Shown: piece after piece, positions 1 to 12,110 of the stretch
Layout of the letters: each line of letters opens with the position of its first letter
Numbering within the stretch: the stretch's first letter is position 1
NCBI RefSeq assembly: GCF_028769735.1
Contig: NC_088169.1
Location: forward strand, 45,971,229 to 46,035,228
Origin: Zonotrichia leucophrys gambelii
Lineage: Eukaryota > Chordata > Aves > Passeriformes > Passerellidae
Direction of reading: 5' to 3'
Length of the DNA: 64,000 nucleotides
Translations under genes and position numbers: made by a program
The notes under the pieces: model-generated
Database searches by the model: none
The model's input: only the letters and a program-made list of their open reading frames with translations
Told to the model about the DNA's origin: nothing

Positions 1-194
1 AGTGCCACTTAGTAAATCAGATAATTTATTTCAGAAATGACAGCAAAATCTTTCAGGTCCTCTTAAGCTCTTATTTATTAATTTATTCTTTGATTTTTTT
101 CTTTATTTTTAAAGGTTTCAGTGATTCGAATTAAACTGTCCCAAGCTCAGTTTGGAAAATTTTATTCTTTTTTTCTGTCTTTCAAATTTTGGTA

Positions 195-312
195 GGTTGG
201 TTGTTTTTGTTTTTGTTTTTTTTTTTTTTGGTTGGTTGGTTTGTTTGCGGTTTTTTGGGGGGACAGTTTTTTTCTTGTGTTATTTTTTTTGTTTTGTTTT
301 GATTTGTTTTCC
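195..312. repeat. T-rich, T/G low-complexity tract
   Basis: Runs of T are mixed with TTTG and TTGG units. On the opposite strand this is an A-rich, AAAC-like tract. It could be the A-rich tail of an old minus-strand retroposed copy, but I recognise no element beside it. Confidence 0.7.
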
Positions 313-3300
313 ATTTTTCCTCTTTTTATTGGCAGCATGTTTGCTTCAGCTTTTTTCCCCTAAGGTTTCACAGTTCCACTCACGCATCCCTTTCTATTAA
401 TGATGGTGAAACTATAATGGCTATTAAAGGACTGCTCATCTTTTAAAGAAAGTGAACTCCTGGTCATTAAAATAACTAGTCAAATTTTTAAATTCAAAAT
501 TAATCTTATTGTACTTAGAGCTTCTGTATTTGTAACCCTTTGTTCTGATTGTGGAATGCTCCTTCAAATAAAATAACCTCTCTCATATTAATATGCAAGA
601 AAAGACCTGAAAAATGTTGGACATTCCAAATTTCTGTATTGTACTTTTTACAGTGACAGTAAAGGAGCCATGACTTACCTTCTCATGTTTCTTATTCTTT
701 TTTAGGTTACTAGATGCAGGATAATGTAATTAAAAGTATAAAGAAACAACAGGTTTTTAAACTTTTGTTACATTCTTCTTTTTTTTCTTTTGTTACATTA
801 ATTAATTTTTTTTTAAACTTAATACCATTTTTAATATTTAGCTCATTTGGTACGAAAGTGTTTCCTTGTTTTAAGAAAGATGCAACCAAAGATTATGGGA
901 TTTTTTTTGTTTGCTTGCTTGTTTATTTATTTTTGCATTGCATAAACAGATGTAAGAATATTGATCTCTATGTTTAATACTTTTAGGAGGAATATTTGAG
1001 AAGATCACAAAATCAGAGTTTATTAATGAAAGAAAATGGTATTTCTTTTGCAGTTTCACTCCTCTACATATACTCATTTATTTAAGTTTATCAGCAGTTT
1101 ATAACAGCTGCCCTTGAACTTGTAAGTAGGACGTAAAGTGACTCAGACCACGTGTTTAGGACTGTAGTCCATCACTGCGCCTGCTCTATCTGTTCTGTTG
1201 TTGGAAAGATTATTTTTTCAGTATTATGATTATAAGAGCTTTCATAAGTATTGTATTGCCTTCTGAAAGAAAACCAGTAGTGAAATACTGAGCTACAACT
1301 CCAACACAGAAATCTCAGAGCACAGAAGTAAGGCTTGAGTATGCATGCTTGATTGCCAGAAACCTGAAATAAACTTTTTTTAATTACAATAACTCATGTA
1401 TGCTGATATTCTTACTTAAGGGCTAATCCATAAATCAAAATATTCAATGCAATGTATGCTTATTCTCTTTATCTAACACCATAGCAATATCCACATTATG
1501 CAAATTTTAATTAGAAGGCACAAAGATGTGAACATTTGTAGAAAGAAGGTTTCAGTAAAGCAGATAGAGACAAACTTTTCAAATATTATTAGTAATCTTT
1601 TTAGTCTTACATTTTCCTAGAAAAAGCATTAGAAACACTGAAGAAAAAAATTTATTTTACTTATTTATTTAGAAAGATTAATATTAAAATACACCGATAT
1701 AACATTTTTATGAAGAGAAGTGTGTTGTGGTTAAACTGAGTTGTCTGAATTAAAAATATGTTTGCCTCAATTATCTTTCTTTTTTACAGAATCTTTTTTC
1801 ACTTTTAAAGCATCTATCTTGATTTTGAAGATAGGTACTACAAATTTAAAGAGTTATTTTTAGGTGGTTATAGATAGCTGAAATGAATTCTTCCTGCTCT
1901 GTGTCAATATTTGTATTCATGGGGTAAATGGGAAAATTCATGATGTGTAAATATATGATTGTAAAGCACAGTAAAAATAAAGAGATTGAATCCAGTGGTA
2001 GAGATTTGCTCTCATTCTTGAACTAATTTTGATATTTTTTAATAGAACTTCAATTACTAGATTTTCATGATCTGAAAAACACTTATAGTGAAGAAACCTT
2101 AAGTGATGTTCAAGGTTTGGAAGTTGTGTAAAACCCGGACATGGACAGCACAGAGATATCCTGTGTCCTTCAGAAGCTTGTGTTTGAAATGAATTAAATG
2201 TTCTAGCTACAAATCCAACATTCCATGACACCTTCACATTTGAAGAATGGATTTTCAACATCCTTCTAAGCAGCAGAAATTATGTTTTCATTGTGCAAAT
2301 AGAATAGAAACCTGAGTCCCAATTTCTAGTTACCTAAGTTTGGTTATGTGTAAAATGTACCAAATTATTAAAACACCAAAGAAGTTAAATTATAGTGTAT
2401 TAAAACTACTGATAAGCAAGATTCATTTCAACAAAGTGATAACAATTTGTGGTAAATTAATGCTGCATTTGAAGGTAATGAAAACTTAGAGGGAAGAAAA
2501 CACAAACAATGCAAATGTTAAAAAGTAACTTGAAATGCAAGTCTTTCTTTTCTATCCCTAGGATGAAAAACTTAATTGTTATACTTAGTTTCACTTAATT
2601 CAAGACACATGTCTGTCCTGTCTCTGTACCCTAGCTACTACATTGCCTAAGTCATATTTCACTGGTACTTCAAAAGCACTTTCATTGTCTTCTTTTTCCT
2701 AGTCTGATTTTTGAAGAATTTTACAAGTATAGCAACCGCACTTCATCAGCAATTCAACAGGAAAAGAGCTGACATTTACAAGGTTTTTCTATTTTTTTTT
2801 TAAATTTTAAATCTTCCAGTTCCTGTCACATTAGAAATACTTAGATGTTGAGAATTTTAGACTCTGGCCCTACTTGTGAATATATTATGGATTGAATTTT
2901 TCCATAAAACCCACCTACAAAAATATTCTAAAAATCTGACTCCAAGCATTGACAATTCTAGCCTCATTAAAAAAAGAGGTAGTAACAAAATTCATACTTT
3001 GTTTTCAATTATTCACACTGCAGAAACAATTAATCAAAAAACATAGCAGTGTAAGAGATTAATTTCCTTCTGAGTAAACAGAAAGCTACAAAAAAAAAAA
3101 AGAAAGATATTGTGACTTTACACTGTAATGGGTGTTACTAACCAACCATTTGTTCTCTACTATAGCAAAAGAATTTTTCTCCTACCAGCTATAAAACCCA
3201 TTTTGTCTTTAATGTTTCAAAGTGACAAATCAGTTTGTCAGTAGCTATAATATCTTTTCCCCATTATATTATTTTCCCATTGCTAGCATTAGTTAATAGT

Positions 3301-4406
3301 TTTCAAATATTATATCATGTTTTAAATAATAAAATATGCAAATTCATCAGGTATATCCACTTTCTATAGTATTCCCAGACTTGTATAACCTCTACTAATC
3401 TACCTCATTTATAAATAATAATAGGAAACAGATCAGTTCTACCTCATGTCTCAGCTGGGAGAACTGAGAACATTAGGAACATTCACAACAGGCATGTGCT
3501 GTAATCCATCTGCCACAAGCTCATGCTGTCAGTGCTAGATGAGAGGGATGTGACACATTATATTAGCTTCCAACAATTTCTCAGTCACTGTGATAATAGG
3601 AAAAAAAAAAAAAAAGTGGAATGCATTACCTCTTCCAGATGCATTCACCATCTTAAAAATGCAGCATCATCTGTTTTATATGATTTCACTTTCAGAGTGA
3701 AAATTAACTTGGAAAAAAATTGTGTAAAAGTTTAATTGCTTTTCTGATTTTTCATGATTTCTAATTGCTTTGTGTATTCCCATATTTGAAATAACAAAGT
3801 TGAAAATTCATACTTCTCTGAATTACCTAAACTAATATCCATCATTTGCGCAATAGGATGTGTGGATGGACTTTTATGCTTAAATTTAGTCACTATGGAA
3901 AAGGTCTTCTAAACTATGTGTCCTGGGAAAAGTTTCATGCCAGTGAGGTTTTATAAAACTTGTCAGTGTATCTTTTAGGATAAGAGTTTGCAAACGAACA
4001 AACAAACAAAAAATCTGTATTAAACCTCCTTTTATTGTATTTAAGTGCAAATATCACAGATATCTGTGTGTGAATTTTTGTGTGTTTGTGTGCACATGAA
4101 CACATGTCAATAGCAATAGTAGCTGAAAAGTGTTTTTTCTCAGGTGGCGATTACCTAGTCGACAGCATGGGACTTATTTTTATAATTTAAACTTGACATT
4201 ATGGTTATATCAGAGTAAAAAATATTAAGTGCTAAATCATAATTAATTTAATTTATAGATGCAAAAATTGACTGTATGTAATTCTAATTAAATGGAAACT
4301 CATAAAAGATACTTTAGCAAACACTACATAACATACAAGCACACTGAGCAGTTGATATACATCTTTTTGTGTGCTTAACTTTCACCTTCTACTGCAAAGG
4401 TCATGT

Positions 4407-4432
4407 GTACTCTTATCATATAATAAGAGTAC
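4407..4432. repeat. Short perfect hairpin
   Basis: The arms GTACTCTTAT and ATAAGAGTAC pair perfectly over 10 bp around a 6-nt spacer. No repeat family or gene is recognisable around it. Confidence 0.75.
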
Positions 4433-6174
4433 GATTTTGATGTAAGAGGAAGTAGTCAATTCACTCATTGAAGTTGTTTTTTTTTTAATATAAATAGCAG
4501 ATAGGCAGTAACTTGGATTAACTTTCATTCCCTTCCTTTGAATTTTCTTTTCATAATATGGACTCCACCTCCTTTCATTATTTTTATTTCTTTCAAATAT
4601 TTAATAAATACTTTTTTTTGTCTCCTGGTGTGATTTTGATTTAAAATTCATCTATATGACTTTTTAAAAATGTAGCTTCATAACCTTTTGCAGCTTATTC
4701 GTAGAAATATAAAGCCTTACCAGCTTCAAAAGTAAAAAGATGCAATTTTGAATGACATTGGACTTTTAATTGATCTTTTACTAAGTCATACTGTGTGAAA
4801 AATATTAACATAAGGTTCAAATCCCCACATAAGACTGAAGCTCAAATTTGTTGCCTCTTACTTTTTGTCCCTTCACAACACATTTAGAGAGTATGATGGT
4901 GATGCTTTTGATGTGACATGTCCTGGTAGAAGTGTTAGATAATAAAGGTCCCCTTTCATTTATAAACCTGACTTTTTGTTTTTTCCATTGTGAAATTGTC
5001 TGGCAATTGTGAAGAGTATGACAGTCGTACTTAATTCATAACATATTCCATATTTCCCAGTTTAGATATATCATTTGCATTTGCCTTTTGACATTTGCAA
5101 TTGGACATTTCCTCATGTTAGCTCATAAGCATGTAAAAAGAAAAATATTTCTATCCAAAAAGCAGACAATTTTAAAGCTCATATATATAAAAGAATAAAA
5201 CTATCATGGAGTTAAAGAAATAATTAAAAAACTGCATCCTTCTTACGTGTTGCAAATGCACACAATTGAGATTACATTGTTTGTACAGTGCCTGACCTGC
5301 CTGATATTTTTAGGCATACTTTAACAAATTTAATATTTTATATAAGTATTTTAGCCATTGTTTGAGATAGAAAATTAATTAAATTTCTTTTGAACTTCAG
5401 TATTCTAACAGGAATTTTAAACTTCTTGATAGGGGTGGGGCACAGGCAGTGTGTATCCATTGGCCTCTCCATATGAGTCCCTCTCAATAAAATGACTACT
5501 TGCTTCAAAAAGGTCCAAATGAGTGAGCCAGTCACAGTCATTGATTCAAATTTTCTGCACTTATAAATAACTATGCTACAACAGGGCCCTTATGACTCAT
5601 ACTAGATGACTGAATCTCTTTAACCTCTTTTATCCTTCTTGTTCTTCCCATTTCCACACTACCATGATCTTGTGGATGTGTTCTTAACATTTATACTGCT
5701 AAGTGTTAAAAACTGAGCTTACTCACCAAAGCAAATACCTAACATCATGACTAATTCCTTCTCACTTCTTTGTATTCTGAATGAGACTTCTTATATCAGA
5801 CTGCAGTAACTTCTTTTATATTTACCTTGTGAAATGTCTGTGGGATAAGTTCACCTTTCTGTTCAGTGTTTGTACTGCTCAAGGGAGACTTAGACTGTGA
5901 CAAGGGCCCCTAGGCAACACAGTTGTATAAAATGCAATACAGGAAAGGGAGCATATTTCAATATGACACATCTAAGAAAATGGAAATTCTACAAAATAAT
6001 AGAGGAGACATCACTACCGATAAAATTGTGAACTCTTCAGAGAATAGAGCAAATCAGCTCAGGTCAAATATGAGTACGGCACAGTGTGGATGTAGACAGG
6101 ACCTTGTGTCATCATAAATGAGTCTCACACCTTTTTATTAAAGGCATGTATATATGAGTATTTTATTTTGCCTC

Positions 6175-6465
6175 AATCTTGATTGTGATGGCTGACTGGA
6201 GCTGACAGGTAAGTCCCCCCACAGCTGCCTGGGTACTCCCCCCAGTTTATTGCTGGGCATGATGTGATGTGCTGTGAGATATCTTTTTGGCCAGCTGGGG
6301 TCAGCTGGCCAGCTCTGTTCCTGCCCATCTTCTTGCAAACCCCCAGCCCATTTTTTGGGGGCAGAGTGAGAACTTAACCCTGTGCAGGCACTGTTTAACA
6401 GTAGCTAAAACTTTGGTAAGCTATCAACATTGATTTTGTCATAAATCTAAAACAGCCAGATTGTC
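6175..6465 (-). mobile_element. Partial endogenous retrovirus LTR (U3 part)
   Basis: Read on the minus strand, this matches the U3 part of a long LTR family widespread in birds. Order and wording agree: a TGTTGATA-like segment, a stretch on TTTTAG and short CA-rich words, then a GGGGG(T/C) tract. Next come CAGCTGACCCCAGCTGG and a degraded ATGCCCAGCAATAAACTGG where the family carries its TATA box. The TATA box has mutated and the outer end is missing, so this is an old inactive piece. No retroviral coding sequence flanks it. The match is from memory of the family, so the subfamily is not named. Confidence 0.7.
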
Positions 6466-8868
6466 TGCCATGCAGAAAAATCCTTTGAGCCAAATCCAGA
6501 GCCAAATCCTGGGCAATAGTGGACTTGATTTTTTTTTCCATTTTTTAAAAGATGTGATCATTAAAAAACTATATTTAATCATTATCCTAAATATTCTGTC
6601 TCTTTTCTAATTGCACCAAAGAGTCTACAAATTAGGTATGTGTTTTATGGTCACCTTTCTTATAACCTTTTTGTAAAAGCACATTTTAAAAATTATTTTA
6701 TCTAACAGTCTCTTGCTCATTCAAGCTTGTTCATTCAAGCTGTCCTTGTCTGAAGTGAAAGTATTAGGGGGAAATTATCTTCAAATCAGACTATTCAGAA
6801 ACTGATCAATAATTATATTGAGATTGTTTCATGCATGTGAAAATATGATGCTTCCTCACAGATATTTAGTTAATGGACCTGCTCTTCTGGGAATCCTTTT
6901 ATTTATTCTGAGTGTGCAATAGGTTTCAAAGAGTAATTATTTTGCCAGCAAACACTCGCAGATAAATAGCAAACTCTAGTACCACTCTGCTGTGTTTTGC
7001 TAGAAAGATAAGGCAATAAAACTAATTCATACAAATCAAACTACATTCAGTTACATATTTCCTATTCTCACTACTTAAAAAAATAGGGTTTATTTTAAAA
7101 TACAGATACATTTTTTTATATTTTATTTTGAAGATTTCCATATATTTTGTTTGAGAAAATGCCAGTTTTATGTTGTCACTCCTATATGAAATCCCATGTG
7201 TCTGAGAAAATCCAAGATATTATGGCAGATGTTTAGAAATATCAGCCTGAAGTATGTGTATGTCAAAACATCCAGCAAAAAGAAAACTATTTAATACACC
7301 TTAGAAGTGAAAGCCCAAGTTTAGTCTCTTACAAAGGTACTTAATACCAGCATAAGAAACCATCTGGATGTAAGAAATGCCTAAGTTAAAGCTACAAAAT
7401 AGTAAATAATACAGAGAATGATACATAGAGAACATGTGGTGAGAGATCATTGAGGAGAAGCTTTAGTTACACTTCAGTTGAGTCTAACAATTGCACAGCA
7501 AATGATTCCTGGCCTTTGTTAAAGCAAATAGACTGGACTCCTTTATTTTTCCAAGAATGTAAATAGAGAAGTCCATTGGACAGATGGAAATCCTGCAGCA
7601 TTTGAAAGACTGGAAAATTCTATAGGGCTTCTAGTGATATACCTGATAATATTAATGGGGCTGGCACTGAGATACAAAATAGCCTGAGTGAAAGAAATTC
7701 TAACTGTTCTTGGTGCCTTAGACAACAATAAGGTTTAAAGTGTTTGCAGATACGTCCGGCACTAGGAGCACAATAATTTAGAAAGAAATCCATACAGCAG
7801 TTCTGTGTCTGTATGACACAGCCAATGCAGTAGATATGGAAGAGCAGCATGGGTCAGCTTACTCACTGTTTGCAAAGGACCACTTTTAGCATGTCACAGT
7901 TATAAGGTGTCAGGGAATATCACAACAGTATCACTTAATATGTTACTGGAGCTGTTTCCCTCTTTTTATCTTTTCACTTCATGAATTTTCAAAAGTATGC
8001 TTTTTGCTATTTAGATTATCAGTTTAAAATCTCAGCAGTTAAAACAAACTAAAAAGATGTATACTGCTTTGAGGGGTAGCACAACCTCTCCTCTTGGAGA
8101 TAATCATTGATGCAAGCTCACCCAAATTTCTAAGCAGGTTCATTTAGAATTTTTCTGTTCTGGAAAACCTTTTATTTTGAACCCGAATTTTACATATGCC
8201 TACCCTTTAAAACACAAAAATAAGTTTCATGCTTAAATTTTCATTTACTTCTAAAAGTAAAATATCCAGTTATTTTTAATTAAGTAGAAGTAATACACTA
8301 ATTACAGCAGAAATTACACTTTCTTCTTGCAATTTTTCTACACTGTATCCATTTGTTTTCCCCTGTCTTTATCAATATTCCCTGCTTTCAGTTTTGTGGT
8401 ACATTAGGTTCTTGCATCTCAAGTTCTGTCACTTATCTTCCTGTTTCACACACTGCCAAACTCCTGAGGCTTGCAAAACAAATGGAAAATGCATGAAGAA
8501 TTCCTTATTTTCTAAAAAAGAAGTAAACAGAAATAAAAATAACATATCAAATTGCATTTGAACAATGGTTCAAAAGGAAACTTTGAAATGAGATTCAATT
8601 CTAACATAAAAAATAGAAAATATTTTGCTTTTTCAAAGTATTATTTGGAAACATATGTTTTAATATTTACCTTTACAATAAGATTCTCTTGTGACTTAAA
8701 GTCTTTATGCTAGCTGCCTATACTTTGTCTAGTATTAATAGAGACAATCACTTCCAGAATTTCATTATTCTTATTTGAAGAGAGGTATTTAACATATCTA
8801 TTTGAGTGTATGGAAAACACATAAAAGATTTAGTCCTTTAGCAATATCAGACACATGATATAAATATA

Positions 8869-8916
8869 ATAATAATATACTTTATTAAACGTATAATAAC
8901 ATACTTTATTAAAAGT
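8869..8916. repeat. Two-copy 24-bp tandem duplication
   Basis: Two adjacent 24-bp units share the core ATACTTTATTAAA and differ at about two positions. This is a local duplication in AT-rich DNA with no visible function. Confidence 0.75.
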
Positions 8917-9770
8917 CATAGCCTGGAGAACTAGATTCCCTTTCATTGCAATGAACTTGAGATGTTTCAGTTATGCTATATCTATATTTTTGTTCCTTAG
9001 AAAAAATTTTGTTATAATTAACTTGTACTTTCATTTTTTTTCCTTGCAAAATAATTCCAAAGGCATATTCACATTTGTCATAATTTTTCTCAAAAGCTGT
9101 AAATTTAGTTCCTTTTCTGGAGGGATGCATGCTTTTTACACCCAAAACACTGTTTCATATTCTGAAGTTCACAAAATGACTGTGTGCTTGCTAAAAAGCC
9201 TTATACTGAGTTGTCTACAAGATAAAATAGTGTCCTTTTAACTTTTAAGACCTTCAAAAATAGTTGTCTGTAGAATTTAGATATTAATCTCATTCTTATA
9301 GCAATTTTGTCTAACTGTTCAGCAGGAGGAAGTAAATATCAGTAACTAACAACATCTACATCTGAATTTAGGATGGATACTTTGAGTTATATTTTATTGA
9401 CAATTGTAAATAAAGATACTATCCATAATCTCTACCACCAAAAAATCCAGTTAATGTGATATATATTACTGTTAGAGATACCTCAACCAGATGCAGAATT
9501 TTAAAAACTTTTAACAAATTCTTACTATTTCTAAGGAATCTGAAGACAGAGATACAATTTACTACAATGAATGGATGAGATGGTAGGAGAGCAATCATAA
9601 GATCCAGAAGTAGAAAAATTAGGAATATAGGCCTTGAAGCAAATAGTAAGAGATACTTCAAAGACCAAACCACTAGTTTTCATGCCTTTTCTCCTATCTT
9701 GTTTGACTAAGTCCTTCTTCTACCCATGGACATGGAATCAGATTAATTTCTGTCTTTGACAAAAATCATT

Positions 9771-9788
9771 TGTAATCTACAGATTACA
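9771..9788. repeat. Short inverted repeat
   Basis: TGTAATCT and AGATTACA pair perfectly around a 2-nt centre. It is small and may be chance. Confidence 0.6.
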
Positions 9789-9897
9789 TGATCCAGTTAA
9801 AGAACCACGGTAGTCTGCATTCTGTTTCTTTTCAAAACCTAATTTGCACCTATGTTTTCAATATCTAGGAAGAAGTGTGAAAAAAATTAATAAGCTA

Positions 9898-10256
9898 AAC
9901 ACTTTTTGTGTCTGGCAGAGAACAAACCAGTGTCTCTAGAGCTCCTAAATCAATAGACTCCCAGCAAATGCAGAGATAAGCTTCAGTTGCTCAATCAGTT
10001 TCTAGAAAAATTTCAGACTTGGTGAAATAGCCTTCTTGGTCTCCAGCTTCGCCACTCCAGATGAATGCATGTTTACCAAAAGTCTTCTGTCCAGTCTGCA
10101 GCTCTATGCAGATGATTTGATGTTTTAGAACATCTAATGGCTCTTCCTCCTTCTGCAACTTGGAACTTGGGTTCATGTCTGTTCAGGCGCTCTGTAAGGA
10201 CTCCGTCAACCTAATTTTCCTTTCTCCTGGTGCTGCATTCTGTCCATCTCCTCCAG
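9898..10256 (-). pseudogene. Coding-like remnant with frameshift and stops, unidentified
   Basis: I do not recognise the source gene. Read on the minus strand from about 10256, a charged stretch (EEMDRMQHQEKGKL) runs into a stop. A one-base shift continues it as RLTESLQS, an in-frame TGA, then an open frame at 10176-9991. That frame contains KLQKEEEPLDVLKH, GQKTFGKHAFIWSGE and ends KSEIFLETD. After its TGA the same frame stays open for about 31 codons. The composition is Lys/Glu/Gln-rich and balanced, unlike the Phe/Leu-rich chance frames nearby, which suggests decayed coding sequence. No splice sites or promoter are evident. The upstream (higher-coordinate) side stops at the T-rich tract at 10262-10390, so the copy may have been cut by an insertion there. 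It could be a processed-gene fragment, part of a mobile element, or chance. Confidence 0.25.
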
Positions 10257-10261
10257 AACAT

Positions 10262-10390
10262 GTTTTTTTTTGTTGTTTTTTGTGGTTTTTTTGTTTGTTT
10301 GTTTTTTGTTTGGTTTGTTTTTTTTTGTTGTGGTTGTTTTCATTTTTTTGCTGTTGTCAATTTGTTTGTTTGTTTGTTTTTGCTATGCAG
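10262..10390. repeat. T-rich tract with TTTG units
   Basis: About 130 bp of T-runs and (TTTG)n. On the minus strand this is an A-rich AAAC-type tail. It sits at the 3' side of the unclassified GC-richer block at 10391-10800 if that block reads on the minus strand, as expected for a retroposed copy. Confidence 0.75.
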
Positions 10391-10800
10391 CCCAGCTTTT
10401 CAGCCAGAGCACAGATGCAGGCATGTGCACCATTTTGCTTCAGTGGGAGACCATCTTGCTTCAGTGCACCATCTTGCTTTGGTGGAAGACCTCTGGGTGC
10501 CCTGGAGGTCAGGTTTGAGTGGAAGTCTCCAGTGTGCTGGGATGGTGCCTGTTGAGGCTCGTGTTTTGTGCCCTGTGGCACAGCACAACATGTTGAGCAG
10601 TCCTGTGCTGTCCTAATTTGCTGCTGGATCCCTTCCATATGCCCCTCTGCACAAACTGCTGTACAAACTACTGCATTTGTGCATTTGTATTTCCTACCCT
10701 CCTATTTGTTGTTCACTCTCATTTTAGCCTGCAGGGGTATTGGCCAAGTGTGCTGGGGATGCAGATTTTGCTTTGGCTAGGTTTATCAGTTTATCAATAG
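10391..10800 (-). mobile_element. Unclassified GC-richer block, possible retroposed element
   Basis: This block is much richer in G+C than its flanks and ends at an A-rich tail on the minus strand (10262-10390). It holds imperfect tandem copies of a CACCATCTTGCTTCAGTG-like unit at about 10429-10490. I do not recognise the family. The open frames over it, on both strands, have no recognisable domain. Confidence 0.35.
10429..10490. repeat. Imperfect tandem repeat of about 17-25 bp
   Basis: Three copies of a unit built on CCATCTTGCTTCAGTG lie head to tail, separated by GGGAGA or GCA-type spacers. It lies inside the unclassified GC-richer block. Confidence 0.7.
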
Positions 10801-11085
10801 CAAAACAACAGACAGAGAAAAAAACACTCAGAAATTACTGAAGAGAAAGAGATTTTATTTTTTTAAAGTAAAAATGACATGTTAGGGTTCACTTTTAACA
10901 TGCTGGCACAGATCAGCATATTTACTTTTATGTTTCGCTCTGCTATCTAACCCCTCATTGCTTAACATCTGCATTTGGAGATTACAGATTTCTCCTTTGG
11001 AACCACCTCAGACTTGCCAGCCCTCAGAAAAATCTTTTTGAATATCTGGCTGCAGAGGCAGACACCATGGAATGCTTGAACCTGC

Positions 11086-11650
11086 AGAATCCCAGAATCA
11101 TAGAATTGCTGGGAAAGGCCATCTGCAAATATAATGCAGTCTAATCCCCTCTTCTCAGAGCAGGGTAAGACACTGCAGGTGGGTCAAGGCTCTGCTCTGT
11201 TGGGTTTCAGGGGACAGAGGCTCCACGACATCTCGAGGCACCACATTCAGTCTTTGACACCCTAGTGGTAAAAGTGCTCTTATGTTGAAAAGCAATTTCA
11301 TCTATTTCAGTTTGTCTCTCTTGACTCTTGTCCTGTCACCTGTCAGAAGAGTCTGGCTTTAACTTCTTTGCTGCTCCTCATCAAGTGTTTTTGCAGACTC
11401 TTTCTCTCCAGGCTGAACACTTCCAGCTCTCCTGTACTGACTATCTCTAAGTCCTGAGTCAACCAGCTCTAGGTCCATGTCTCTCTTGTACTGGAGAGCC
11501 TGGACCTGGACTCAGCACAGTAAATGTGACTTCACCAGGGGGAAGGACCACCTCCTCCCCCACAGGACGTGATTAATTCCCACCTCAACCTGCAGAAAAT
11601 GCTTTTCCTAATGCAGGCCAGAAGGCCTTTTGCCACATGACCACTTTTCC
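11086..11650 (-). mobile_element. CR1 LINE, 5'-truncated 3' end
   Basis: The left end reads AGAATCATAGAATTGCTGGG, the reverse complement of the typical CR1 3' terminus. In order then come the CR1 words CTTGTCCTGTCACC, CTCTCCAGGCTGAACACTTC, GACCTGGACTCAGCACAGTA, GGACCACCTCCT and ATGCAGGCCAGAAGGCC, all in reverse orientation. Only the end of the reverse-transcriptase frame and the 3' UTR remain, with many changes, so it is old and inactive. Confidence 0.9.
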
Positions 11651-12110
11651 ATGATTCCACTGCCATCAGATTGGATAAAGTTAGCCGCTGGGAGAGCTCT
11701 GGTGGGCATAAAGCTTGCTTTCCATCTTTGCTGTCAGGAAATATAGACTCTCCTCCAATGGGAGAGAGATGAAGAAGGAAGAGAACACTGGTATCTACTG
11801 TCTCTGCATAACATAAGCAGGATGGAGGGACAATTCCAAGAGTAATTCCTCATAGGACAATGTGGTTACTGGGCCTCTTTAAATCCCCTAGGTGTGCTCT
11901 ATGTGCTGTGTGAGACAGAGAAGGAGGGGTGTATTGCACAACACGCTGCCGAGTCATACCGAGGCATGAGTAAAATGAGTAGGGGCCGTACCGTGCTGGG
12001 GCCTGTGCCACATGGCATGGCAGAGAAAATTGCCAGCCTAGGCACAAACTGCACCGTGCTAGCTGGTTTCAGTGCACTCATGTAGATGTGGCTGTAGAAA
12101 CAAAATTCAG
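11651..12110. other. Unclassified GC-richer stretch next to CR1
   Basis: G+C is higher than in the flanks, with retained CpGs near 11940-12000. It contains CCAATGGGAG near 11756 and CTCTTTAAATCCCC near 11876, which resemble weak promoter words. It may be an LTR or a further part of a nested repeat block. The open frames on both strands overlap one another and show no domain. Confidence 0.35.

Larger units (their letters stand above)
1..6174. other. AT-rich intergenic or intronic DNA
   Basis: I see no supportable gene here. The sequence is AT-rich and looks single-copy, with scattered homopolymer runs such as an A-run near 3600-3615. Open frames are short and rich in Phe, Leu and Ile, as expected by chance in AT-rich DNA. 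A perfect 10-bp hairpin at 4407-4432 is listed separately. Confidence 0.7.
6466..9897. other. AT-rich intergenic or intronic DNA
   Basis: No gene is supported. A short duplicated word (TTCATTCAAGCT-like) lies near 6715-6745 and a 24-bp tandem duplication lies at 8869-8916. Remaining open frames are short. One frame at 7532-7687 ends in a hydrophobic stretch but has no start codon and no recognisable family. Confidence 0.65.

Noticed and set aside
7532..7687. 51-codon plus-strand frame ending in a hydrophobic segment
   Set aside because: It lacks a start codon and a recognised family. Ile/Leu/Tyr-rich frames are expected in AT-rich DNA.
10160..10616. Three overlapping plus-strand open frames of 82-131 codons
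   Set aside because: Their Phe/Val/Leu/Cys-rich parts come from the T-rich tract, and the remainder comes from the unclassified repeat-like block.
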